A DNA stretch of 26,568 bases, from the NCBI GenBank assembly GCA_039184055.1, contig JBCDBH010000036.1, positions 1 through 26,568 of the forward strand. The letters run 5' to 3'. Below, one piece after another: positions 1 through 8,280 of the stretch. The notes beneath the pieces are model-generated. The model worked only from the letters and a program-made list of their open reading frames with translations. It made no database searches and was not told where the DNA came from. This stretch comes from JBCDBH01 sp039184055 (lineage in GTDB: Bacteria; Acidobacteriota; Thermoanaerobaculia; Multivoradales; J023). Both the position numbers and the translations under genes were made by a program. Every line of letters starts with the position of its first letter. Position 1 is the stretch's first letter.

Positions 1-1
1 C

Positions 2-1219
2 GCCTACCAGCACGACGGCGCCGGCCGGCGTGTCGCCGCCTCTGGGCTCGGGGGTACGCGCGGCTTTCTCACCGCGCCCCAACGTGGCGACGGCTACGAC
101 TCTCCCCACCTGGTGACCGATGGTGCCGGGGGTCTGGCCGCCGCCTGGGTGTGGCTGGGTGCCGAGCCGCTGATGCGCTTTGGCGCCACCGGCCCCATCT
201 ACTACCTGAGCGATGCGATGGGCTCGGTGATCGGGCTCGCCGACGCCGTCGGTGGCAACGCCGCGACCTTCCACTACGACGGCTTTGGCAATCTTCGCCA
301 GTCGAGCGGCCCCTCGGCCGACGCACCAGCGGCCCTGGGTGGTGACGTCCGCTTTCACGGCCTATGGCAAGAGAGCGCGACCGGTCTCTACCACGTACGG
401 GCACGCGAGTACGACCCGCGCACCGGGCGTTTCGCCAGCCGCGATCCGATCGAGCCCGACCTTCAGCGGCCGGAGACCCTCCATCCGTACAGCTTCGCCG
501 CGTCCAACCCGCATCTCTATGCCGATCCGACCGGCCTCTTCACCCTGGTCGAGATCAACATCTCGATCAACATTCGTGGCTCGATGGGTGCCTTTCAAAC
601 CGGCCTGATCAACTTCCTTCGTCACGAGGGCTATGAGATCGCCGGTGAGATCGCCACCCGGATGCTCGAGCGCTTCATCAACAACATGATCCCCTGGCAC
701 GGGGCGATCGGCCGCGTCGACAAACGCTTCCACAAGAGCACCAGCACCGGCGAGCACGGCGACTTCTTCGAGGCGCTGTCCGGCGGGGTCATGTGCGGTG
801 TGCTCGAAGCCTCGGGAGTCGGTGATTGGATCCGTCTCGAGGTCGAGATCGCGGGTGACGGTGAGCCGCAAAACGACGGTCTCGGCTGTGGCTACGATCG
901 TGACGGCATCAGCTTTCCCTCCGGGGGTCCACCACGCCCCGATTTCGTCATCTCGTCGAAGAGCATGGAAGACGTCAGAAAACGACGCGGCAAGGCCTTC
1001 CTGGTCGGCGACTTCAAGATCGCCGGCAAGAACATCAAGCAGAACAGCCCACAATTCGGGTCGATTCTCAGTTTCGCCAGCCGCTACGAATACGTGCCGA
1101 TCGCTCTCTTCGTCACGTGGCGTGACACCTCTGTGCTGCGACGCGAGAACCTGCGCCGAAAGGCCCTCGAAAAGCACGTCATCCTGTGGCTGCTTTCGAT
1201 CAAAGGCTCCCTGCACTGA
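2..1219 (+). CDS. RHS/YD-repeat polymorphic toxin, 3' part, with PD-(D/E)XK-like C-terminal domain
   Basis: The reading frame is open to the left edge, so this is the C-terminal 405 residues of a longer protein. The first residues (YQHDGAGRRV) are a YD repeat. The segment near 367-537 is the RHS core signature: GLYHVRAREYDPRTGRF, the SRDPI motif, then PYSFAASNPHLYADPTGL, where the shell ends and the variable tip begins. The roughly 225-residue tip has PD at 938-943 and D-F-K at 1010-1018, preceded by hydrophobic FLVG, followed by a helix rich in Q/N. This resembles the PD...(D/E)xK nuclease active site, so a DNase-type effector is likely (inference). RHS shells are known to enclose and deliver such tips against competitors. 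The next gene starts 34 nt downstream and encodes an exported protein, so no adjacent immunity gene is visible. The upstream part, including any secretion signal, is outside the window. Confidence 0.9.
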   Translation, partial: AYQHDGAGRRVAASGLGGTRGFLTAPQRGDGYDSPHLVTDGAGGLAAAWVWLGAEPLMRFGATGPIYYLSDAMGSVIGLADAVGGNAATFHYDGFGNLRQSSGPSADAPAALGGDVRFHGLWQESATGLYHVRAREYDPRTGRFASRDPIEPDLQRPETLHPYSFAASNPHLYADPTGLFTLVEINISINIRGSMGAFQTGLINFLRHEGYEIAGEIATRMLERFINNMIPWHGAIGRVDKRFHKSTSTGEHGDFFEALSGGVMCGVLEASGVGDWIRLEVEIAGDGEPQNDGLGCGYDRDGISFPSGGPPRPDFVISSKSMEDVRKRRGKAFLVGDFKIAGKNIKQNSPQFGSILSFASRYEYVPIALFVTWRDTSVLRRENLRRKALEKHVILWLLSIKGSLH

Positions 1220-1253
1220 CGCGACAAACGACACAAACTTCGAGGAATCGATC

Positions 1254-4200
1254 ATGCAACAGACGACCAACAAGCTGGTGATCGCCCTGTCGCTCGTCGC
1301 GGCGGTGCTGCTCTCTCCCCTCTCGGTGGCCCGTGCCGACGCACCACCGCTCCCTTGCCGGGTCTACGGCGAGCTTCCGGGCTCGGCCACGGGCACGGTG
1401 GTCTCGGCCCTGGTCGGTGGCGTCGAATACGCCGCCAGCGCGGGCTTCGCCGACGATGGCCGCACGGTCTATGTGCTCGACGTTCCGGGTGATGATCCGT
1501 CGACCCCGGCGATCGAAGGTGCCACCGACGGCGCCACCATCGCCTTCCGCCTCGATGGCGTCGACGTCGCCGAGGTGTCGACCTGGAGCTCGGGCACCGC
1601 GCTCAGTCGCGATCTCGGACCGCTGCCGGGTGGTGGCCCGGTGGCCAACGATCTGGCGCTCGTCGGTCTCGAAGACGTGCCGCTGGATATCGAGCTGAGC
1701 GCGCAATACAGCGGTCAAGACACGCTCACCTACCAGATCATCGCGTCGCCCGCGAACGGCCAGCTGACCGGTACGCCACCCAACATCATCTTCACTCCCG
1801 ACGCCGATTGGAACGGCGCCGACAGCTTGACCTTCGAGGTGAGCGACGGCGCGATTAACGACATCGGCACGGTCAGCCTGAGCATCGATCCGGTGCCCGA
1901 TCCGCCGCGTTTCGAGCCATTTGGCAATCTCAGCCTCGACGCCGGCACGAGTCTCGACGTGCCGGTGGTGGCGATCGATCCCGACGGGCACGTCATCACC
2001 CTAACGAGCTTCGGCCTGCCGGCCTTCGCGACCTTTACCGAAACCGGCAACGGCACCGCGACCCTGTCGCTCGCGCCCGGTTTTGGCGATGTCGGTACGT
2101 ATGGTGGCCGGATCACCGCCACCGACGGCCCCTACACTGACGAGATCATCTTTTCGATTACGGTGCTCGACGTCACCGGCCCACCCAGCGCGATCGATCA
2201 AGCGGTGAGCACGCCGGAAGACACCGCCACCGCGATCACGCTCACGGCCACCGATCCGGATGGCGATCCGATCAGCTACGCGGTCGATCAGGCGCCATCC
2301 TTCGGCACCCTCAACGGCACGCCACCCGATCTGACCTATACACCCAACGCCGATTTCTTCGGCGTCGACAGCCTGACCTTCACCGCGTCGGACGCCAGCG
2401 GCACGTCGCTACCGGCCACCGTGACGATCACGGTCGAGCCCACCGCCGACGCGCCGGTTCTCGGCGCGCTCGGCGACCTGGTGATCAACGAGGGTGAGAA
2501 CGTCGAGGTCGTCGTGGCGGCCAGCGATGCCGATGGCGACGCGGTACAGCTCAGCGCTACGGGTCTGCCGAGCTTCGCGAGCTTTACCGATCTCGGTGAC
2601 GGCAGCGGCCGAGTCGATCTCGCTCCTGGTTTCGCCGACGCCGGGGCCTATCCCGGTATCGAAGTCACCGCCGACGACGGCACCCTGACCGACACGGCCA
2701 GCTTCGATCTCACCGTGATCGAATTCGCCGCACCACCGGTCGCTGCCTTCCGGGTCGCCGACGAGCTCAACACGGCGCAGATCGACGATGCGACGGTCGA
2801 GGCGTATTCGAGCCATCTCGGAGGCTTCGTGCCCGAACGCGCCATCGACGGCCACACCAACACCAACTGGCGGACCGACGCCAACGGCCCCGAATGGATG
2901 CGGGTCCGGCTGAGCGACGAGCGTGCCCATGTCGTCGATCGCGTGGTGCTGCGTGGCCGCTCGACGAATAGCGGTCTGCGCAACTTCGAGATCCGCGTTG
3001 CCGAGGAAAGTGGCGCCTTCACCACGGTGCTGAGCGCCGAGCTGCCGCAAAGCAACGACGATCACGTCTTCAGCTTCGCCCCGACGCGCGCCCGCTGGGT
3101 CGAGCTCCACATGCTCGACAATTGGGGCAACGGCTCGGCGATCGACGTCTACGTTTTCGAGGTGCTCAGCCGCGAGCGTGAAGGTGGCAACGTGTCGCTC
3201 GAAGCGGGTGGCGCGGTGATCGCCGACTTCTCGACCGAACGCCAAGACCCCGAACGCGCGCTCGATCTCAACGATTTCAGCCGCTGGGAAAGCGCCAATG
3301 GCAACGGCACCGATCAGTGGATCACGGTCGATCTCGGCGCCTCGATCGTCGTCGACGCGGTGCGGCTGGTGGGTACGTCGCTCGATAGCTCGCCACGCGA
3401 CTTCGAGATCCGAGTCTCGAATACGGGTCTGGCGCCGGGCGACTTCACTACCGTAACCGCCACGACCCTGCCCGAAGGAGGCGATCCGCATCACTTCTTC
3501 TTCGCGCCGACAGAAGCACGCTACGTCCAGCTCTATGTGATCGACACGCACGGCAGCTTTGGCTGGGTGGGCGTCGGCAGCTTTCACGTCATCTCCCCCG
3601 AGCGAGGTGCCCCGACCGTGCCTTTCGACAGCCATGCCGAAGACGCCGATGGTCAGGTGGTGGCGTGGAGCTGGGACTTTGGTGACGGTGTCACCAGCAC
3701 TGAGAGCCATCCGGTTCACACCTACGGCAGCCCGGGCACCTACGACGTCACCCTCACGGTGACCGACAACGAAGGCCAGATCGACTCGATCACCCGGCCC
3801 TACACCGTGCTCGCGCCGCCGGTCGCCGCCTTCTCGTGGACGCCGCAACCGAGCGTCGACGAAGGTGACCTGGTGCGGTTCAGCGATCTGTCGACGAGCA
3901 GCACCGCGATCCTCGCCTGGCGGTGGACCTTTCACGAAGGCTCGGTACGCACCTCGGACGATCCGACCTGGAGCTACGACGACAACGGCTCCTTCCCGGT
4001 CACCCTCGAGGTCACCGACGGTCGTGGCATCACCGGCACGCTCACTCAGGTGATCGACGTCGCCAACCTACCCCCGAGCATCAATCTCATCCCCGGTCCA
4101 TCGACCGTTTGGGGCGAGGCGTGGCAGCTCGGCCAGGCGAGCACCACCGATCCGGGCTCGGCCGATCATCCGCATCTCGACTGTCATTGGGATTTCGGCG

Positions 4201-6170
4201 ACGGTCAGATCCTCGACGTGCCGTCGTGTTACGGCACCGAGGCGCGGATCGAGCACACCTACGCGCTGCCGGGTAGCTATACCGCCACCCTGAGCGCCAC
4301 CGACGACGATGGCGGTAGCGCCGAAGCGAGCTTCGTGGCCGAGGTCGCGCTACGTCCGAGTCGAGTGAACGTGCTCGAAACCGAGGTGGTGAACGATGCG
4401 CTCGAGGTGCGGATCCGCCTGATCGACGATTGGGATTTCGGACTGCCGCTCGACGGTCGCACCGTCACCGTGCGTCGTGGCGCCGAGCAGGTCGACGTCG
4501 TCACCGACGCCAACGGCGAAGCCACCGCGACCCTGACCCTGGCCATCGGTGATCCGATCGAAGTCGCCTTCGCCGGTGACGCGCTCTACCTACCCGATCT
4601 CGGTCGTCAGCTGCCGGTCGGTACCGTGCTCGCCGGTGTCGGTGATGGCATCGTCCACGCCTACACGCCCGACGGCACGCTGATCGAGCGCTACGACACC
4701 GGTAGCGACTCGCTCGAGCAAACGGGGATGTGTCTCGATCCGTCGGGCACGCTCTACACCACCAACTTCCTGACCCTCGCCACCGACAGCAGCAGCATGA
4801 GTCAGTTCGATGTCTGGGGCAATCGTCTCGAAAGCAATTGGGTGGGGCCGCTGGCGGCCAAGCCCGAAAGCTGTGTCCTCGACCCGGCGGGCAATGTCTG
4901 GGTGGGCCACGTCGATCCCGATCCGGGTGAGCCGACCCTGCGTCAATACGGCCCCGACGGCACCCTGCTGGTGAGCTACACCCCCGACGAGGAAAACCGT
5001 GGTGTCGACTGGATCGACATGGCGGCCGACGGCTGCACCCTGCTCTACACCTCGGAGGGAACCCGGGTGCTGCAATTCGACGTCTGCACCGGTCAGCAGC
5101 TCGCCGACTTCGCCACCGGGCTCGAAAGTCCGCTCTACGCGCTCCGTCTGCGGGAGAACGGTGAGCTGATGGTGGCGAGCAGCGACATCCTCTACCGTCT
5201 CGACGCAAGCGGTCAGATCATCCAGACCTACTTCGGAGGCAGCGCCGACTTCTTCGCCCTCAACCTCGATCCCGACGGCACCACCTTCTGGACGGCCGCA
5301 TATGGCCTCGGGCTGATCTACCACGTCGACATCGCGACCGGCGACGTCCTCGGCACCTTCATCGCCGAACCGACGCCGTTCGCGCTCTCCGGTCTCGCCA
5401 TCATCGGTGAGCCCACCGCGGCGAGCAACCGTCAGCCCGACGCCGACGCCGGGGTCGATCAGACCGTCGTGCTCAGCGCCACCGTCGCCCTCGACGCCTC
5501 GGCGTCGAGCGATCCGGATGGCGATTCCCTGAGCTACGCCTGGGTGCAAACCGGTGGCTCGGCGGTCATTCTCGACGACAACACGATCGCGACGCCGACG
5601 TTCGTCGCTGATCAGCTCGGCACGCTCGTCTTCGAGGTCACGGTAAGCGACGGTGCGCGCAGCGACACCGACAGCGTCACCATCACCGTCGAGCCCGCGC
5701 CCACCGGCTGCGAGCTCTACCCGATCAGCTTTCACTGGTCCTTGGTCGACGGTGTGAACCTCGGCGGCGAGCTCGTCGACGTGCCGCTCGGTGACACGCA
5801 GAGCGACTTCACCTGGTTGACCTGGGACGGCGACCACGGGCTAGCCAGCCTGATCGCCGCGCTCACCCCACCAGGAACCAGTGGCCTCTACCAGAACCCG
5901 CTCGATCCCACCGATAGCGTCGTCAGCCACGACGATTGGGTTAGCGCCCGTGACGACCTCGCCGTCGACGCCGGTCTTCAAAGCGCGCTCGATAGCCTCA
6001 TCGGAGTCGATCTACGCGTGCCGGTGTGGAGCGAAACCTACGACGCCGATGGCTACCTCAAGGTCCGAGTCGGTGGCTTCGTCCTGATCCGGATCACCGG
6101 CTACGACCTCACCGGCGCCGACACCATCTCCTTCACCTTCCACGGTTGGGAGACCTGCCCGACTCCTTGA
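1254..6170 (+). CDS. Secreted 1638-aa multidomain protein (cadherin-like, discoidin, PKD, propeller)
   Basis: ATG at 1254 is preceded by GAGGA with good spacing. The frame is open further upstream, but this start gives a Sec signal peptide (hydrophobic LVIALSLVAAVLL, cleavage after ARA). Rough domain order by residue: unassigned 30-130; cadherin-like/Ig-like repeats 131-498 with motifs such as TPDADWNGADSLTFEVSD; two discoidin (F5/8 type C)-like domains 499-640 and 644-783 (ERAIDGHTNTNW, DLGASIVVDAVRLVG); three PKD domains 786-1032 (WSWDFGDG, CHWDFGDG); an Ig-like domain 1033-1120; an NHL/SMP-30-like propeller about 1122-1388; a further PKD/REJ-like domain 1392-1483 (SASSDPDGDSLSYAW); and a C-terminal region of 155 aa I cannot name. 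Such mosaics typically bind carbohydrates or surfaces. No catalytic domain and no C-terminal membrane anchor was recognised. It may be co-transcribed with the RHS gene. Confidence 0.9.
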   Translation: MQQTTNKLVIALSLVAAVLLSPLSVARADAPPLPCRVYGELPGSATGTVVSALVGGVEYAASAGFADDGRTVYVLDVPGDDPSTPAIEGATDGATIAFRLDGVDVAEVSTWSSGTALSRDLGPLPGGGPVANDLALVGLEDVPLDIELSAQYSGQDTLTYQIIASPANGQLTGTPPNIIFTPDADWNGADSLTFEVSDGAINDIGTVSLSIDPVPDPPRFEPFGNLSLDAGTSLDVPVVAIDPDGHVITLTSFGLPAFATFTETGNGTATLSLAPGFGDVGTYGGRITATDGPYTDEIIFSITVLDVTGPPSAIDQAVSTPEDTATAITLTATDPDGDPISYAVDQAPSFGTLNGTPPDLTYTPNADFFGVDSLTFTASDASGTSLPATVTITVEPTADAPVLGALGDLVINEGENVEVVVAASDADGDAVQLSATGLPSFASFTDLGDGSGRVDLAPGFADAGAYPGIEVTADDGTLTDTASFDLTVIEFAAPPVAAFRVADELNTAQIDDATVEAYSSHLGGFVPERAIDGHTNTNWRTDANGPEWMRVRLSDERAHVVDRVVLRGRSTNSGLRNFEIRVAEESGAFTTVLSAELPQSNDDHVFSFAPTRARWVELHMLDNWGNGSAIDVYVFEVLSREREGGNVSLEAGGAVIADFSTERQDPERALDLNDFSRWESANGNGTDQWITVDLGASIVVDAVRLVGTSLDSSPRDFEIRVSNTGLAPGDFTTVTATTLPEGGDPHHFFFAPTEARYVQLYVIDTHGSFGWVGVGSFHVISPERGAPTVPFDSHAEDADGQVVAWSWDFGDGVTSTESHPVHTYGSPGTYDVTLTVTDNEGQIDSITRPYTVLAPPVAAFSWTPQPSVDEGDLVRFSDLSTSSTAILAWRWTFHEGSVRTSDDPTWSYDDNGSFPVTLEVTDGRGITGTLTQVIDVANLPPSINLIPGPSTVWGEAWQLGQASTTDPGSADHPHLDCHWDFGDGQILDVPSCYGTEARIEHTYALPGSYTATLSATDDDGGSAEASFVAEVALRPSRVNVLETEVVNDALEVRIRLIDDWDFGLPLDGRTVTVRRGAEQVDVVTDANGEATATLTLAIGDPIEVAFAGDALYLPDLGRQLPVGTVLAGVGDGIVHAYTPDGTLIERYDTGSDSLEQTGMCLDPSGTLYTTNFLTLATDSSSMSQFDVWGNRLESNWVGPLAAKPESCVLDPAGNVWVGHVDPDPGEPTLRQYGPDGTLLVSYTPDEENRGVDWIDMAADGCTLLYTSEGTRVLQFDVCTGQQLADFATGLESPLYALRLRENGELMVASSDILYRLDASGQIIQTYFGGSADFFALNLDPDGTTFWTAAYGLGLIYHVDIATGDVLGTFIAEPTPFALSGLAIIGEPTAASNRQPDADAGVDQTVVLSATVALDASASSDPDGDSLSYAWVQTGGSAVILDDNTIATPTFVADQLGTLVFEVTVSDGARSDTDSVTITVEPAPTGCELYPISFHWSLVDGVNLGGELVDVPLGDTQSDFTWLTWDGDHGLASLIAALTPPGTSGLYQNPLDPTDSVVSHDDWVSARDDLAVDAGLQSALDSLIGVDLRVPVWSETYDADGYLKVRVGGFVLIRITGYDLTGADTISFTFHGWETCPTP

Positions 6171-6194
6171 CCCAGCACCGTGTCCGGGCGGGAT

Positions 6195-6230
6195 GCCCCC
6201 GGGGCCTTCGGGCCTCGGGGGCTTTTTTTT
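6195..6230 (+). terminator. Strong Rho-independent terminator
   Basis: A 12-bp stem (6195-6206 with 6211-6222, one G-T wobble) closes on a TTCG tetraloop and is followed by eight T residues at 6223-6230. It lies 24 nt after the stop of the long secreted protein and ends the RHS/secreted-protein transcription unit. The T-tract serves the plus strand only. Confidence 0.95.
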
Positions 6231-6287
6231 GGCCCGCCTTGCTACGGCGTTTGGTAAGCAATGCGGGCCCATGGACCCGTCTTGCTC

Positions 6288-7163
6288 TTAGTGCACCGAT
6301 CCACCCATCAAACGCTTCAGCTTGTCGGGATTGCGTACCCCGTAGATCGTGGTCACGCGATCCGGTCCGACGTCGAAGATCAGCACCGTGGTCATCACGC
6401 CTTTTTCATGAATGAGCAAAGCCGGCTGACCGTTGAGCTCGGCGGTTTCGACCGGTCCCCAGGGGAGCTTGCGGCTCAGACCGCTAAAGAATTGCGCCAC
6501 CCGCGACGCGCCGACGAGCGGTCGAGGCACGGCGGCGACTTTGCCACCGCCGTCGCTGAACAGCACGACGTCGGGTGCAAGAGCCTGGAGAAAGGCGTCA
6601 ACGTCACCGGAGTGAGCGGCGTGGAGAAAGCTGTCGACCAGCTCGCGCGCCGTCGAGGCATCGGGCGCCGACGACACCTCGCGCTCACCGAGCGCCAACC
6701 GCGCGCGACGGAGGATCTGTCGACTCGCCACGGTCGAGCGCCCGATCGCCACGCCGATCTCGTCGTGGGAGTAGTCGAAGACGTCGTGCAGCACCAGCAC
6801 CGCGCGCTGAATCGGGCTGAGCTTTTCGAGCAGGAGCAAGAAAGCGAAGGAGGCCGATTCGACCGTGGCGATGGCGTCGTCGGGCAAGACCTCGTGCGTC
6901 CGCACCGGCTCGGGAAGCCACACGCCGACGTATTCCTCGCGACGCTTGGTGGCCGAACGCAGCAGATCGATCGCCAGACGCGTGACGATCGTGACGAGAA
7001 AGCCGCGTGGCTGCTCGGGAACGTGATCCGTGGCGGCAAAACGCAGCCACGCCTCCTGCAGCACATCCTCGGCATCTTCGGCGATCCCGAGCATGCGGTA
7101 GGCGACCGCGAAGAGGTACGGGCGATGCGTGGCGAAGATCGCCACGCGTGATTCGTCAGGCAT
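6288..7163 (-). CDS. ECF41-family RNA polymerase sigma factor with fused SnoaL-like domain
   Basis: A 291-aa protein from ATG at 7163, which has GAGG 7 nt upstream; a start further upstream would lie inside the neighbouring gene. Sigma-2 lies at about 10-75 (YRMLGIAEDAEDVLQEAWLR), and the WLPEP linker motif is at 82-86. Sigma-4 helix-turn-helix lies at about 110-160 (LSPIQRAVLVLHDVFDYSHDEI). A SnoaL/NTF2-like extension occupies about 170-291, with DGGGK (204-208) and NPDKL (278-282). These motifs are hallmarks of group ECF41, in which the fused C-terminal domain replaces a separate anti-sigma factor. Its start overlaps the stop of the upstream epimerase gene by 8 nt (ATGCCTGA), so the two are translationally coupled. 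ECF41 genes are typically found beside a carboxymuconolactone decarboxylase, oxidoreductase or epimerase gene, as here. Its target promoter is visible upstream of the operon. Confidence 0.95.
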   Translation of the reverse strand: MPDESRVAIFATHRPYLFAVAYRMLGIAEDAEDVLQEAWLRFAATDHVPEQPRGFLVTIVTRLAIDLLRSATKRREEYVGVWLPEPVRTHEVLPDDAIATVESASFAFLLLLEKLSPIQRAVLVLHDVFDYSHDEIGVAIGRSTVASRQILRRARLALGEREVSSAPDASTARELVDSFLHAAHSGDVDAFLQALAPDVVLFSDGGGKVAAVPRPLVGASRVAQFFSGLSRKLPWGPVETAELNGQPALLIHEKGVMTTVLIFDVGPDRVTTIYGVRNPDKLKRLMGGSVH

Positions 7164-8118
7164 GCGCCGCCTCGGCCAGGCTCGCCAGCTCGAGATCGCC
7201 AACCTCGAAACCCGTTCGCCAGCTGGCGATCATCGGCGCCCAGCCGAGCTCGCGTTTCGCCCGGGCATTCGACGCGCCCCGTTGACGCGCGATCATCGCG
7301 AAGACGGTGCGACCGAGCACCAGCCGACCGAGCAACGAAGGCACGCGCGATGGCGCCGGCGCGCCGAGCGAACGGGCAAAGGCCGGGAGCCATTCGTCCT
7401 GCCGACTCGGCTCGTCGTCGACGATATTGAACACACCCGTACGCTCACTCTCGACCGCCAACACCGTCGCTCGAGCCGCGTCGTCGATATGGATGAACGA
7501 CGTCATGCCCTTGCCTCGTCCGAGAATCGGCAACTGCTTCGCGCGCACCATCGCCGTCATCGAACCGTCGTGGTCATACGCCGTGCCTGGACCATAGAAA
7601 TAACCATACCGAAGCACCACGCCATCCGTCTCGAGCACCTGTCGCTCCAACTCCGCCGACGCCGCGACCGACCGTCGCCACGGCCACGGTGCGTCGAGCC
7701 AAAGCGGCGCCGTCTCGTCCTTGACCCAATCGCCCTGAGGTGCATAGGTAAAGGCGATACTCTGCGCCACCACCCGACCCACCCCGGCTCGCTTCGCCGC
7801 TTCGACCAGGTTGCGTGTGCCCTCGACGCGAATCCGATCATTCGCGGCCATGTCACGTTCCAGCCGTCGAAGATCGATCGCCTGCGGCAAAGCCGTCAGC
7901 TGATGCACCAACACATCCGGTCGCGACCGACCCACCGCCGCCGCCAGCGCCTCCACATCATAAACATCCACCACCTCAGGCGTCGCACCCATCGCCCGCA
8001 GACTCTTCGCCTGCTCGGCCCGCCGAGTCGTCGCCGTCACTTCATGTCCTCGTGCCACCAGCATCGGCACCAACACCCGACCCATCACTCCCGAACCACC
8101 CGCGACAAACACTCTCAT
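7156..8118 (-). CDS. NAD(P)-dependent epimerase/dehydratase (extended SDR family)
   Basis: ATG at 8118 is chosen because AAAGGAGAC sits just upstream and the protein then begins MRVFVAGGSGVMGRVLV, a normal Rossmann start; longer starts add non-homologous residues and pass through the promoter. The protein is 320 aa. The nucleotide-binding motif is GGSGVMG (about residues 6-12). The active-site region resembles the extended SDR class but is modified: RYGYFYGPGTAYD supplies the usual substrate-loop sequence, and no canonical YxxxK is obvious. The substrate is unknown. It is the first gene of the ECF41 operon and is most likely the conserved partner of the sigma factor, so it is probably both the main regulated product and the gene through which the sigma factor is autoregulated. 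Confidence 0.9.
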   Translation of the reverse strand: MRVFVAGGSGVMGRVLVPMLVARGHEVTATTRRAEQAKSLRAMGATPEVVDVYDVEALAAAVGRSRPDVLVHQLTALPQAIDLRRLERDMAANDRIRVEGTRNLVEAAKRAGVGRVVAQSIAFTYAPQGDWVKDETAPLWLDAPWPWRRSVAASAELERQVLETDGVVLRYGYFYGPGTAYDHDGSMTAMVRAKQLPILGRGKGMTSFIHIDDAARATVLAVESERTGVFNIVDDEPSRQDEWLPAFARSLGAPAPSRVPSLLGRLVLGRTVFAMIARQRGASNARAKRELGWAPMIASWRTGFEVGDLELASLAEAAHA

Positions 8119-8149
8119 CTCGTCTCCTTTCCGGTTGTTCGACCGGTAA

Positions 8150-8176
8150 GACGAGATAGCCGTGATTTGCGTGACA
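8150..8176 (-). promoter_or_regulatory. ECF41-type promoter of the epimerase-sigma operon
   Basis: On the minus strand, TGTCACG (8176-8170) is followed by exactly 16 nt and then CGTC (8153-8150). The published ECF41 consensus, as I recall it, is TGTCACA at -35 and CGTC at -10 with a 16-nt spacer, so only the last base of the -35 element differs. The -10 element ends 31 nt before the epimerase ATG, giving a short leader. A small inverted repeat (CCGGT at 8131-8135, ACCGG at 8142-8146) lies in that leader, just before the ribosome binding site. Confidence 0.85.
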
Positions 8177-8179
8177 AGG

Positions 8180-8272
8180 GCCATCCCTGATCTCGAGAAA
8201 GAGCTCAAGAGCGGCACCCTTCATGCCATTCTCAACCAGCTTGGCCTCAGCATCGACGATCTGAAAGGATGA
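8180..8272 (+). pseudogene. Truncated HicA-type toxin fragment (C-terminal about 30 codons)
   Basis: The frame starting GCC at 8180 reads AIPDLEKELKSGTLHAIL followed by NQLGLSIDDLKG and a TGA at 8270-8272. The ELKSGTL-x-x-IL-x-Q-x-GLS pattern matches the C-terminal end of HicA mRNA interferases (commonly KELKxGTLRxILxQAGLS). The N-terminal half, including the catalytic His, is absent, and no HicB partner is present. The frame remains open a little upstream but runs through the opposite-strand promoter with no HicA-like sequence. I read it as a relic of a lost toxin-antitoxin module; a chance similarity is less likely given the number of matched positions. Confidence 0.65.
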
Positions 8273-8280
8273 TTCCGCCG

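Noticed and set aside
2409..3935. Long minus-strand open frame opposite the secreted mosaic gene (also 4590-5837, 16995-18029 and 362-1273)
   Set aside because: Translations are low-complexity, Asp/Glu/Arg/Val-rich shadows typical of high-GC antisense frames; no domain, ribosome binding site or signal was seen, and the plus-strand genes have clear domain content.
8131..8146. CCGGT-ACCGG inverted repeat as a terminator or riboswitch
   Set aside because: Only 5 bp, no T-tract, and located in the epimerase leader; at most a small leader hairpin.
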